A DNA stretch of 64,000 nt from Celeribacter sp. PS-C1. Its GTDB lineage: Bacteria > Pseudomonadota > Alphaproteobacteria > Rhodobacterales > Rhodobacteraceae. The stretch is from contig NZ_JAHXRW010000003.1 of assembly GCF_019429625.1 (NCBI RefSeq), positions 310,001-374,000 of the forward strand. Direction: 5' to 3'. A model generated the notes under the pieces. The model was not told the DNA's origin. It made no database searches and saw nothing but the letters and a program-made list of their open reading frames with translations. Every line of letters begins with the position of its first letter. The first letter of the stretch is position 1. Positions 9,163 through 16,886 of the stretch are shown in pieces. A program made the position numbers and the translations under genes.

Positions 9163-10605
9163 ATGAGGACGGGCACGGATATGACGGGCACGAACGGCGG
9201 TATGACTTCTGGCCAGACTTTTGGCTTTGCACTCGGATGGGAAGAATGGGCGGCGCTTCCGGCGCTGGGTTTGCCTGCGCTGAAGGTGAAGGTGGACACG
9301 GGCGCGAAGACCTCCGCACTGCACGCCTTTGACATTGAACCCTTTGGCAAGGCCGACGCGCCGAAGGTGCGATTCAACATTCACCCTGTACCGGGGCGTG
9401 AGGACATCACGATTTCCTGTTCGGCCGATGTGGTCGACCGCCGCGAAGTGACCTCTTCGAATGGTGAAACCGAACTGCGCTATGTGATCGCGACCGAGAT
9501 CGAGATGGGCGACCGCAGCTGGCCCATCGAGATCACGCTCACCAACCGCACCAATATGACCTACCGGATGCTTTTGGGGCGTCAGGCCATTCAGGACGAC
9601 ATGATCGTGCAACCGACGGAGAGCTTTTGCCAGCCGGAGCGCGACGAGACGGTCTATTTCACCACAGCCATCCGCACGGCCACGCCGGCGCGGCCTCTGC
9701 GTATCGCGGTTCTGTCGCGCGAGCCCGACAACTATTCGACGAAACGCCTGATTGATGAGGGCGAAGCGCGCGGCCATGTGGTCGAAGTGATCGACACCAC
9801 GCGCTGTTACATGGCGATCAACGCCATGGCGCCGGAGATTTACTATGACGGCAAACGCCTGCCCCGCTATGACGCGGTGATCCCGCGGATCGGCGCCTCG
9901 ATCACGTCCTACGGCACCGCGGTGATCCGACAGTTCGAGACCATCGGCACGTTTTGCGTCAACGGCTCCGAGGGCATCACCAAGTCGCGTGACAAATTGC
10001 AGGCGCACCAAGTGCTGGCCCGTCACCGCATCGGCATGCCCACAACAGCCTTTGCCGCCTCGCCCAAGGACACGGACAACCTGATCGCGCTCGCGGGTCA
10101 GGCACCGCTGATCGTCAAGCTTCTGGAGTCCACCCAAGGTCGCGGCGTCGTGCTGGCCGAAACCAAGAAAGCCGCACAATCGGTGATTTCCGCCTTTCGC
10201 GGCCTCAAGGCCAATTTCCTAGTCCAGCATTTCGTCAAAGAGGCCGCAGGCGTCGACATCCGCTGTGTGGTGATCGACGGCAAGGTAGTGGCGGCGATCA
10301 AGCGCACCTCCTCTGGCGGCGATTTCCGCTCGAACCTCCATCTTGGCGGCACCGCCAGCCCGGTGCGGATCACCAAGGCGGAACGCGAAACCGCGCTGCG
10401 CTCGGCCAAGGCCTTCGGGTTGCGCATGGCGGGGGTTGACCTGTTGCGCGCCGAGGACGGGCCGAAAGTGTTGGAGGTCAACTCCTCGCCGGGTTTCGAA
10501 GGCGCGGAAACCGCGACCGGCAAAGACCTTGCGGGCGCTCTGTTTGACACAATCGAAAAACGCGTGCGTCCCGCGCCTGCGCGCAAAGCCCGCGCGAAAG
10601 CCTGA
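9163..10605 (+). CDS. Fusion: retropepsin-like (RimB-type) domain + RimK-family ATP-grasp ligase
   Basis: 480 residues with two modules. Residues about 20-165 form a RimB/ATP-dependent zinc protease-type, retropepsin-like domain with the aspartyl motif VDTGAKTSALHA (Asp near 45) and MLLGRQAIQDD. Residues about 178-470 form a RimK-like ATP-grasp ligase: LRIAVLSREPDNYSTKRLI, the SRDKLQAHQVLARH segment, GVDIRCVVIDGKVVAAIKR and the Mg/ATP site VLEVNSSPGFEG. RimK enzymes add glutamate or similar residues to protein or peptide C termini (ribosomal protein S6 in E. coli). The two parts are often separate neighbouring genes; here they are one chain. The start is uncertain between ATGs at 9163, 9181 and 9202. 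Confidence 0.88.
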   Translation: MRTGTDMTGTNGGMTSGQTFGFALGWEEWAALPALGLPALKVKVDTGAKTSALHAFDIEPFGKADAPKVRFNIHPVPGREDITISCSADVVDRREVTSSNGETELRYVIATEIEMGDRSWPIEITLTNRTNMTYRMLLGRQAIQDDMIVQPTESFCQPERDETVYFTTAIRTATPARPLRIAVLSREPDNYSTKRLIDEGEARGHVVEVIDTTRCYMAINAMAPEIYYDGKRLPRYDAVIPRIGASITSYGTAVIRQFETIGTFCVNGSEGITKSRDKLQAHQVLARHRIGMPTTAFAASPKDTDNLIALAGQAPLIVKLLESTQGRGVVLAETKKAAQSVISAFRGLKANFLVQHFVKEAAGVDIRCVVIDGKVVAAIKRTSSGGDFRSNLHLGGTASPVRITKAERETALRSAKAFGLRMAGVDLLRAEDGPKVLEVNSSPGFEGAETATGKDLAGALFDTIEKRVRPAPARKARAKA

Positions 10606-10639
10606 CACGGGTTTACGGATCAAGATTGCGGGCAGTGCC

Positions 10640-11314
10640 TCAACGGGCCTGCCCGCGCATCCGGTTCCAGTTTTCCACCACGGCAGGCAGGAAAAACAGC
10701 ACGAAAATATACATATGCATGCCAAACACGAGGTATGGGATCAAAAGCGCCAGCACCACGAGACCGACATAGCCCGTCAGGACCGACGCGGTTTTGCCGG
10801 GCATAAAGCGCAGAAGGATCAGCTCGAACAGCTTGCCCCCATCGAGCGGGGCGACGGGCAAAAGGTTGAAAATCGCCAGATAGCCGTTGAGCCAAGCCAT
10901 CGTCTCGAAAAACCACAAGAGCATGTCATACTCATGCCCGGCCGCCCACATCGCATTGGCGGCAAGGCGGCTGACCGCCCAGAGCGTGAGCGTCACGATC
11001 GGCCCCATCCCCACGATCAGTTCACTCTCGCGCGGCGTCGAAGTGCGCGCCTGCTCGCAATAGCCTCCAAAGCCGTAGATCATCACACCGCGCACCGGAA
11101 TTCTCTGGATCAAGGCGCCCCAGGCGTGCCCCATCTCATGCAGAAAGATCGACACGATCAGGATCGCAACAAAGCCCAAGTCGTAAAGCAAATCCGTTCC
11201 CGAGCCGGTCGTCGACACGAACAACAGAAATATCAAAAGAATACTGGCCCCGATGCGAACCGGCACGCCCCAAGGACCGCGAAATTCGAAAATGGCTTGG
11301 CTGTCGCGAAACAT
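10640..11314 (-). CDS. Site-2 protease-like membrane metalloprotease (M50)
   Basis: 224 residues, about five to six membrane segments. The zinc motif HEMGH is at residues 59-63, and the third ligand motif NLLPVAPLDGGK falls in a later membrane helix. This matches the minimal M50/S2P family that cuts membrane proteins within the bilayer. No PDZ or CBS domain is present. It converges on the RimK fusion and reads away from the pyruvate kinase gene, so it appears to be a single-gene unit. The substrate is unknown. Confidence 0.87.
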   Translation of the reverse strand: MFRDSQAIFEFRGPWGVPVRIGASILLIFLLFVSTTGSGTDLLYDLGFVAILIVSIFLHEMGHAWGALIQRIPVRGVMIYGFGGYCEQARTSTPRESELIVGMGPIVTLTLWAVSRLAANAMWAAGHEYDMLLWFFETMAWLNGYLAIFNLLPVAPLDGGKLFELILLRFMPGKTASVLTGYVGLVVLALLIPYLVFGMHMYIFVLFFLPAVVENWNRMRGQAR

Positions 11315-11519
11315 TTAAATCCTCATACCCTCGTAGACATACATCGCTCACACCTCTACGCCCTTGTTTTTTCGGAGCAACTGTTAACCGCCCTCAGCGA
11401 CCAGTGTCAGGTCATTCTCCGGCGAAACTGTGGCATTTTCGGCCGGATTTGATCTCTGCCATAGCGCCGTTACAAACCCCGCAGATAGAAGACAGAGACC
11501 CAAGTGCTGAGGTGCTCCG

Positions 11520-13028
11520 ATGTCCTTTTGCCCACTCCCCCCCGATCCGACCCGCCTCTTGATTGAATTGCGCCTCCTGCGTGAGAAGATCGCCCTCGAG
11601 GCCGACGCGATCACCGCCGCTTGGAACGAAACCGCCGAGATGCGCCCGGCTTTTCGTCCTTCGGCAGAAAATCTGGCAAACTATCTGGCCCTGCGTCACG
11701 CAGACCTGAGTGCCATTCAACCCGACCTCGCCGCGCTGGGCCTATCCTCTTTGGGTCGCGCCGAACCCCACGCCCGCGCCTCTCTTGATGCGGTTGTGGC
11801 GACATTGGCGCGGCTGTCAGACAGAGTGTCGGCTGAGGACGCACCTTATCCCGCCCCCGCAGCCTTTACGGAAGGGCCCGCGCGCCTTACCGCCCGGCGG
11901 GACACGCTCTTCGGAACCGGAGCCTCAGGCGCGCCGCGCTCGCGCATCCTTCTGACCCTTCCGACCGAATCCGCCACAGATCCCGATCTCATCCCCGGCA
12001 TGATCCGCGCGGGCGCCGACGCCATGCGCATCAACTGCGCCCATGACAGCCCCGAGGTCTGGCAGGCGATGATCGACCGCATTCGGGCGGCGGGCGATGA
12101 GGTCGGACGATATGTGCCGGTGCTGATGGATCTCGCCGGCCCGAAACTGCGCACGGGGCCTGTCGCGGGCCCGAACAAACAGCGCGTTTTCGTCGGTGAT
12201 CGCCTCGATATTCGCCGCGACGCCCCGGGTCCGAAGGTCAAACATGTGACCACCACGCTCAGCCATCCCGATCTGATTGACCGGCTGACCCCCGGCATGC
12301 AGGTCTTTATCGACGATGGCAAGATTGGCGCGGAGGTGTTTGAAATCACAAAGAAAGGCGCAAAGCTGCGCGTCACCCGCGCGGGACCGGAGGGGGTCAA
12401 GGTCAAGTCCGAGAAAGGATTTAACCTGCCCGCCGTCGAGATCGACATTCCGGCCCTGACCGAGGAGGATCGCACGGCACTCGATTTCGTCGTCGGGCGC
12501 GCCGATATGATCGGTTATTCTTTTGTGCAAACACCCGAAGACATTCGCCTTTTGATCTCTGAAGTGGACAAACGTCTTGCCCCTGACGGCGCGCGCCCTG
12601 CTCTGGTGCTTAAAATCGAAACCGGCCTTGCCGTGCGCAATCTGCCGCGCTTGATCGTTCAGGCCGGCGCGCTGACCGAGACTGCCGTGATGATCGCGCG
12701 GGGCGATCTAGCCGTCGAGATCGGGCTTGAGCGGATGAGTGAAATTCAGGAAGAGGTGCTATGGCTCTGTGAGGCGGCGCATACGCCGGTGGTTTGGGCC
12801 ACGCAGGTGCTCGAAGGTCTGATGAAACAAGGCCTTGCCAGTCGTGCTGAGACCACCGACGCCGCCATGGCACAGCGCGCCGATTGCGTGATGCTCAATA
12901 AAGGGCCTTATGTCTTGGAAACCATCCACTTTCTGTCGCGCATCCTCGGGCGAATGGACCGTCATATGTCAAAGAAATCCGCACGTCTTGCACCGCTGCG
13001 CTCTTGGCGGGGATCTCTGACTTTATAA
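11520..13028 (+). CDS. Atypical pyruvate kinase (no C-terminal allosteric domain)
   Basis: 502 residues. Residues about 1-135 are an extension not found in standard pyruvate kinase. From SRILLTLPTE at about 140 the chain follows the catalytic barrel: MRINCAHDS (usual RLNFSHG), LMDLAGPKLRTG, IDDGKIG, MIARGDLAVEIG, then PVVWATQVLEGLMKQGLASRAE. The usual SGETA segment reads NKGPYVLET, and the chain stops soon after, so the C-terminal effector domain is missing. It would convert phosphoenolpyruvate and ADP to pyruvate and ATP if active. The altered motifs leave room for another phosphoryl-transfer role. A good ribosome site (GAGGTG) precedes ATG 11520. Confidence 0.8.
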   Translation: MSFCPLPPDPTRLLIELRLLREKIALEADAITAAWNETAEMRPAFRPSAENLANYLALRHADLSAIQPDLAALGLSSLGRAEPHARASLDAVVATLARLSDRVSAEDAPYPAPAAFTEGPARLTARRDTLFGTGASGAPRSRILLTLPTESATDPDLIPGMIRAGADAMRINCAHDSPEVWQAMIDRIRAAGDEVGRYVPVLMDLAGPKLRTGPVAGPNKQRVFVGDRLDIRRDAPGPKVKHVTTTLSHPDLIDRLTPGMQVFIDDGKIGAEVFEITKKGAKLRVTRAGPEGVKVKSEKGFNLPAVEIDIPALTEEDRTALDFVVGRADMIGYSFVQTPEDIRLLISEVDKRLAPDGARPALVLKIETGLAVRNLPRLIVQAGALTETAVMIARGDLAVEIGLERMSEIQEEVLWLCEAAHTPVVWATQVLEGLMKQGLASRAETTDAAMAQRADCVMLNKGPYVLETIHFLSRILGRMDRHMSKKSARLAPLRSWRGSLTL

Positions 13029-13092
13029 GTCAGGCACTGGACGTTTTGCGCCGCATTCCTTATATGATCACTCAGAAATAGAGGAAGCGCGC

Positions 13093-13467
13093 ATGAGCGA
13101 AGAAGCACACTCCCAGGATGGCCCCGTCGAAGGGGCGCCGCTGATCAAACCGTCGAGCACTGATCACCCGCTGCACGAAGCGGTTGTCGAGGCCTGTCGC
13201 ACCGTCTATGATCCGGAAATTCCGGTCAACATCTATGATCTTGGCCTCGTCTACACGATTGAGATCAATGACGAAAACGAGGTTCTGGTGCTTTTGACCC
13301 TGACTGCACCCGGCTGTCCGGTGGCGGGCGAAATGCCCGGCTGGCTGGCCGATGCCATCGAGCCCCTGCCCGGCGTCAAACAGGTCGATGTCGAACTGAC
13401 CTGGAACCCGCCATGGGGCATGGAGATGATGTCGGACGAAGCCCGGCTTGAACTTGGCTTTATGTAA
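13093..13467 (+). CDS. sufT: SUF-system Fe-S assembly protein SufT (DUF59/MIP18)
   Basis: 124 residues of the MIP18/DUF59 family. The core begins with EACRTVYDPEIPVNIYDLGLVY, followed by LTLTAPGCPVAGEMPGW containing the conserved reactive Cys, and VDVELTWNPPWGMEMMS. SufT helps mature iron-sulfur proteins, usually next to suf genes. Here it follows the pyruvate kinase gene by 64 bases and is separated from the sufA-like gene (16086) by three unrelated genes. A strong terminator follows at 13490. Confidence 0.9.
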   Translation: MSEEAHSQDGPVEGAPLIKPSSTDHPLHEAVVEACRTVYDPEIPVNIYDLGLVYTIEINDENEVLVLLTLTAPGCPVAGEMPGWLADAIEPLPGVKQVDVELTWNPPWGMEMMSDEARLELGFM

Positions 13468-13489
13468 GATCACCTCATAAACGATGTTG

Positions 13490-13519
13490 AAAGCGGCTCA
13501 CTCGGGCCGCTTTTCTTTT
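13490..13519 (+). terminator. Rho-independent terminator after sufT
   Basis: AAAGCGGC (13490-13497) pairs with GCCGCTTT (13506-13513) and is followed by a T-rich run (TTTTCTTTTT). Confidence 0.88.
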
Positions 13520-13686
13520 TGTGACGCCCCTTCCGGCCTCAACCATAGCCCCAACCGTCGCCACCACGGTGGTCGCTCGGCGCGGAGGTTTTTTAGAGCC
13601 GATTCATAGTGGCCGCACTCCTCTCGATAGAGGCTTTTGGCCTGCGTCTCGATCCTTGGCAGGTTGATCGGAAAGAACGGCACCAC
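13498..13686 (-). CDS. Hypothetical small basic protein
   Basis: A possible 62-residue protein starting at GTG 13686, with AAGGGGG six bases upstream. It begins VVPFFPINLPRIE and ends with a Trp/Arg-rich stretch (PPWWRRLGLWLRPEG). The composition is protein-like, but the 3' end overlaps the sufT terminator. The open frame can be extended to 13794, which would overlap the LysR gene. I do not recognise a family. It could be a chance frame. Confidence 0.35.
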   Translation of the reverse strand: MVPFFPINLPRIETQAKSLYREECGHYESALKNLRAERPPWWRRLGLWLRPEGASQKEKRPE

Positions 13687-13778
13687 GGCATCCCCCTTGC
13701 AATATTGAAAAACAAGAGCAGAATACCCCCTGAAATTTGACTGAAATACTGACCGACTGCGCAAGGGTATTTTCAAGA

Positions 13779-14615
13779 ATGAAAGACGCGCCAAAACTTG
13801 ATAGCTATGCGCTGTTTCTGGCCGTGGCCGATGCGGGCGGGTTGTCAGGCGCGGAACAGGTGACCGGCGTGTCGCTGCCGACCCTGTCGCGGCGCATGGC
13901 GGAGCTGGAGCGCAGCCTGGGTAAGCGCCTGTTCGAGCGCGGCAACCGGGGCTACACGCTGACCGCAGAAGGCCGCGCGCTTTTGCAAGAAGCCGAACCG
14001 CTGCGCGAGGCCGCCACGCGGCTGCACCGGTTTCAGCACCGCGACCACGCCCCAGAGGTGCGTATCACGGCCGGGCGCTGGACCACGCGCTATGTGGCAC
14101 GGCACCTGTCGGAGATTTGGACGCCCGCCAGCCCTTGGCGCCCCGCGCTTTTGGCTTCGAATTCCAACGTCGACATCGCGCGGCGCGAGGCCGACATCGG
14201 CATCCGCAACCGCCGACCCGAACAGAGCTGGCTCGCCGGGCGGAAACTGTCGCAGATCACCTACGCCGAATACGCCGCCCATCCGCGCATCTCGGGCTAT
14301 GTCACGCTGCACGCCGGGCAAGCAACCACGCCCTCGGAACGCTGGCTGCGCGCCACCTACCCCGACGCCATCATCGCCACCGCGTCTGATGCCCGCTCCG
14401 CCGCCGACATGGCCGTGGCTGGCGTCGGACGCGCGATCCTGCCGTGCTTTGCCGGGCGCGAAATCATGGGGCTGATGCAGGTCTCTCCGGTGATCGACGT
14501 CCTGACCCATGACGAATGGTTGGTCAGCCACCACGATGCCCGCCACGACCCACCCATACGCGCGGCGCTTGAGGTCTTGGCAGGACTTTTGACGACAGAG
14601 GCACGGCTCGACTGA
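13779..14615 (+). CDS. LysR-family transcriptional regulator
   Basis: 278 residues. The N-terminal winged helix-turn-helix covers about residues 5-65 (LDSYALFLAVADAGGLSGAEQ, LPTLSRRMAELERSLGKRLFERG), followed by a ligand-binding domain with short-form features (ADIGIRNRRPEQSW, TASDARSAADMAVAGVGRAILPCF). ATG at 13779 is preferred over an upstream GTG because the family fold begins right after it. It probably autoregulates and controls an adjacent gene, but the neighbours (sufT, SatD-type gene) give no clear target. The ligand is unknown. Confidence 0.9.
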   Translation: MKDAPKLDSYALFLAVADAGGLSGAEQVTGVSLPTLSRRMAELERSLGKRLFERGNRGYTLTAEGRALLQEAEPLREAATRLHRFQHRDHAPEVRITAGRWTTRYVARHLSEIWTPASPWRPALLASNSNVDIARREADIGIRNRRPEQSWLAGRKLSQITYAEYAAHPRISGYVTLHAGQATTPSERWLRATYPDAIIATASDARSAADMAVAGVGRAILPCFAGREIMGLMQVSPVIDVLTHDEWLVSHHDARHDPPIRAALEVLAGLLTTEARLD

Positions 14616-14632
14616 GCGCAGCCTATTTGGGG

Positions 14633-14692
14633 TGCGAAATGCACTATGCACCCTAAAATGGTTGCGAAATGTATTTCGCACCCTATATTGGC
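14633..14692 (+). promoter_or_regulatory. Promoter and operator of the SatD-type gene: tandem 30-bp repeat with dyad
   Basis: Two imperfect 30-bp units (14633-14662 and 14663-14692; about 22 of 30 bases agree) both start TGCGAAATG. The second holds a perfect dyad TGCGAAAT-GT-ATTTCGCA (14663-14680). A -35-like TTGCGA (14662-14667) and a -10-like TATATT (14684-14689), 16 bases apart, flank the dyad. A repressor bound there would block the polymerase. The start of transcription would fall 0-4 bases before the ATG at 14699, so the mRNA would be nearly leaderless, in keeping with the absence of a ribosome site. Confidence 0.65.
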
Positions 14693-14698
14693 TGCATC

Positions 14699-15352
14699 AT
14701 GAGCGATAAAACCCGCAAAATAGCCGTTCTAACCGGCGATCTGGTCAATTCCACCGGGCTTGGGCCCGAAAAAGTGGAACGGGCCTTTGTCGCGCTGGAA
14801 GACTGCGCCGAGATGCAGGCGGAGTGGATGGGCGGTCAGAGCCTCCACTTTACACGACACAGAGGAGACGGCTGGCAGGTGGCCTTGGCGGAGCCGAAAT
14901 ATGCGCTGCGCTCGGCGCTGTGCTTTCGGGCGGCATTGAGGGCTTTGGGCGAAGAGTTTGACAGCTATATTGGAATTGCAGAGGGGGAAATTAAGGGGGA
15001 TGTTGGGCCGGATTTGAATGAGGAAACAGCCGCGGTTTTTTCGAATTCTGGATCAGCTCTGGAAACAGCGAAGGGAAAAGACGCCCTTTCTAAAACGCAT
15101 AGCTTTGAAAAAGGGTATGCGGAATCAACTGCACTACTTCTAGACTTAAGCCTAGAAAGCTGGACGACCATACAAGCCGAAACAGCCCTCAAAATGCTTC
15201 CGCCGTCCTTTGCAATGACCTTGACCGATGTGGCACACGACCTCGGGCGCCATCGACAAGCCGTAGCAAAGACCCTTCGCGCCGCAGGTGTCGCACATAT
15301 TCGTGAGGCCCTCACAAATTACGAGTTTGCTAAGGACAAAGATATTGCCTGA
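14699..15352 (+). CDS. SatD-type protein: cyclase-like N-terminal region + helix-turn-helix
   Basis: 217 residues. The N terminus reads KIAVLTGDLVNSTGLG (residues 7-22), and later RHRGDGWQVAL (about 54-64). The spacing of these Asp-containing motifs recalls the metal-binding TD-x-V-x-ST / GDG pattern of class III nucleotide cyclase folds, although catalytic activity cannot be claimed. Residues about 170-205 (LTDVAHDLGRHRQAVAKTLRAAG) look like a helix-turn-helix. The gene family name follows SatD of streptococci. It overlaps the following DUF3307 gene, so both are one unit. The dyad in its promoter suggests autorepression. No ribosome site precedes the ATG. Confidence 0.7.
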   Translation: MSDKTRKIAVLTGDLVNSTGLGPEKVERAFVALEDCAEMQAEWMGGQSLHFTRHRGDGWQVALAEPKYALRSALCFRAALRALGEEFDSYIGIAEGEIKGDVGPDLNEETAAVFSNSGSALETAKGKDALSKTHSFEKGYAESTALLLDLSLESWTTIQAETALKMLPPSFAMTLTDVAHDLGRHRQAVAKTLRAAGVAHIREALTNYEFAKDKDIA

Positions 15353-16061
15353 AACCCTCGCCGCCCTCTTCCTCGCCCATGTCCTCGCCGATTATGTGTT
15401 TCAGCCCGGCTGGATGGTCGAAGAAAAATCCCGGCCCGAGACCCTATTTCTTCATTTCCTAGCCGTCGCACTCACCGCCATGGTGACCACCGGCCAAGTC
15501 GCCTCCCCCGCGATCTACGCGCTCGCACTCACCCATATTATGATCGACGTGATCAAGACGAAGGCCCTTTCCGACACCGTCCTGCCCCACCTCGCCGATC
15601 AGGCGCTGCATCTGGCGACCCTCGGCGTCATCGCACTTTTGGTCCCTGACCTATACTCAACCGGCGCCTATGCCACGCTTTCGTGGCTGCCCAAAGCCAT
15701 GCTCTTCGCTGCAGGCGCCATTTACGTCACCCGCGCGGGTGGCTTTGCCGTGGGAAAACTCATGGCGCAATTCGGCCCCAACCCCATTGAAGAAAGCCTC
15801 GACAAAGGCGGCTCCTGGATCGGCCTTCTGGAGCGCGGGTTGATTTTCCTGCTGCTGATAGGCCAGATGCCCGGCGGCATCGGCTTTCTGGTCGCCGCGA
15901 AATCCGTGTTGCGGTTCGAGGCCGCGCAGGAAGGAAAAAAGGCCGAATGGGTGATCATCGGCACGTTGGCGTCCTTCGGCTGGGCCGTCGCGGTGACGCT
16001 GGCGGTGCTGTTCATCGCCGCACAGCTTCCCCCGCTTGGAATTTCAGCCCTGAACGACTAG
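15345..16061 (+). CDS. DUF3307 membrane protein
   Basis: About 238 residues, largely hydrophobic. The N terminus LPETLAALFLAHVLADYVFQPGWM is the DUF3307 signature, a helix with His/Asp and a conserved FQ. Five to six further membrane segments follow. The start is taken as TTG at 15345, eight bases after AAGGA and overlapping the stop codon of the SatD-type gene, so translation is coupled; no ATG fits. Function is unknown; pairing with a SatD-type cytoplasmic partner suggests a membrane effector or sensor. Start and function are inference. Confidence 0.8.
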   Translation: MPETLAALFLAHVLADYVFQPGWMVEEKSRPETLFLHFLAVALTAMVTTGQVASPAIYALALTHIMIDVIKTKALSDTVLPHLADQALHLATLGVIALLVPDLYSTGAYATLSWLPKAMLFAAGAIYVTRAGGFAVGKLMAQFGPNPIEESLDKGGSWIGLLERGLIFLLLIGQMPGGIGFLVAAKSVLRFEAAQEGKKAEWVIIGTLASFGWAVAVTLAVLFIAAQLPPLGISALND

Positions 16062-16085
16062 ATTGCTCTCAAAGGAGACACGCAC

Positions 16086-16448
16086 ATGTTCGGCATCCCC
16101 GGAAAACAAGCGGTGACCATCACCCCGGCTGCGGCCACGCAAATCGCGAAACTGATGGAGAAAGACGGCTCCATGGGCCTGCGCATTGGCGTCAAAAAGG
16201 GCGGCTGCGCGGGCATGGAATACACCATGGACTACGTCTCCGAGATCGACCCTCTGGACGAGCTGGTCGAACAGGACGGCGCGCGCGTGATGATTGCGCC
16301 CATGGCGCAGATGTTCCTCTTTGGCACCGAAATCGACTATCAAGTCTCGCTCTTGGAGTCCGGTTTCAAGTTCAAGAACCCGAATGTGGTCGATGAATGC
16401 GGCTGCGGTGAATCGATCAAATTCGACGAAAGCCTCGCCAGCAAATAA
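16086..16448 (+). CDS. sufA: Iron-sulfur cluster assembly scaffold, SufA/IscA family
   Basis: 120 residues of the HesB/IscA family of A-type carriers. The three cluster-ligand cysteines are present: Cys41 (KKGGCAGMEY) and Cys105/Cys107 (DECGCGESIKF). It receives and delivers Fe-S clusters in the cytoplasm. It lies 24 bases after the DUF3307 gene and 13 bases before a TfoX-N gene. It was probably once next to sufT (13093), from which three genes now separate it. An AAAGGAG ribosome site precedes the ATG. Confidence 0.9.
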   Translation: MFGIPGKQAVTITPAAATQIAKLMEKDGSMGLRIGVKKGGCAGMEYTMDYVSEIDPLDELVEQDGARVMIAPMAQMFLFGTEIDYQVSLLESGFKFKNPNVVDECGCGESIKFDESLASK

Positions 16449-16461
16449 TGGCGGTCAAATC

Positions 16462-16773
16462 ATGGCTATAACGGCCGAAGACATCGCCTATATCTATGAT
16501 CTTTTCGGCCCTCTGGGCGGGCTCACCCATCGTAAAATGATGGGCGGGCTGTCGATCTACTTCGACGGGCAAATCTTTGCGATCCTCTCCACAGATGGAC
16601 GCGTTTACCTCAAGGCCGGAGGCGATTTTGCCAAAGATCTGGCCGCAGAGGGCAGCGTGAAGTTCGAAATGGAGAACGGGCGCGGCATGAACTATTGGAC
16701 CCTGCCCGAGGCCGCGTTGGATGATCCGCAAGAGGCCTGCGCTTGGGCGCGCCGGGCCTTGGATGCGCTTTAA
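16462..16773 (+). CDS. TfoX/Sxy N-terminal domain protein
   Basis: 103 residues, consisting only of the TfoX/Sxy N-terminal domain: HRKMMGGLSIYFDGQIFAIL, DGRVYLKAGGDF, WTLPEAALDDP. The competence regulator TfoX of gammaproteobacteria has an additional C-terminal domain that is lacking here. The role in alphaproteobacteria is unclear. It starts 13 bases after sufA and is probably co-transcribed with it. Confidence 0.85.
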   Translation: MAITAEDIAYIYDLFGPLGGLTHRKMMGGLSIYFDGQIFAILSTDGRVYLKAGGDFAKDLAAEGSVKFEMENGRGMNYWTLPEAALDDPQEACAWARRALDAL

Positions 16774-16886
16774 AAGCAGCCAGACCGAACCTTTTGCGCA
16801 ACCACCAATCTCCGCGGGCAACCTGCGCTTGACTGCACCCGTAAGGCTGCAATGATGCAGAGGAATTTGCATAAGGAGGATTCCGC

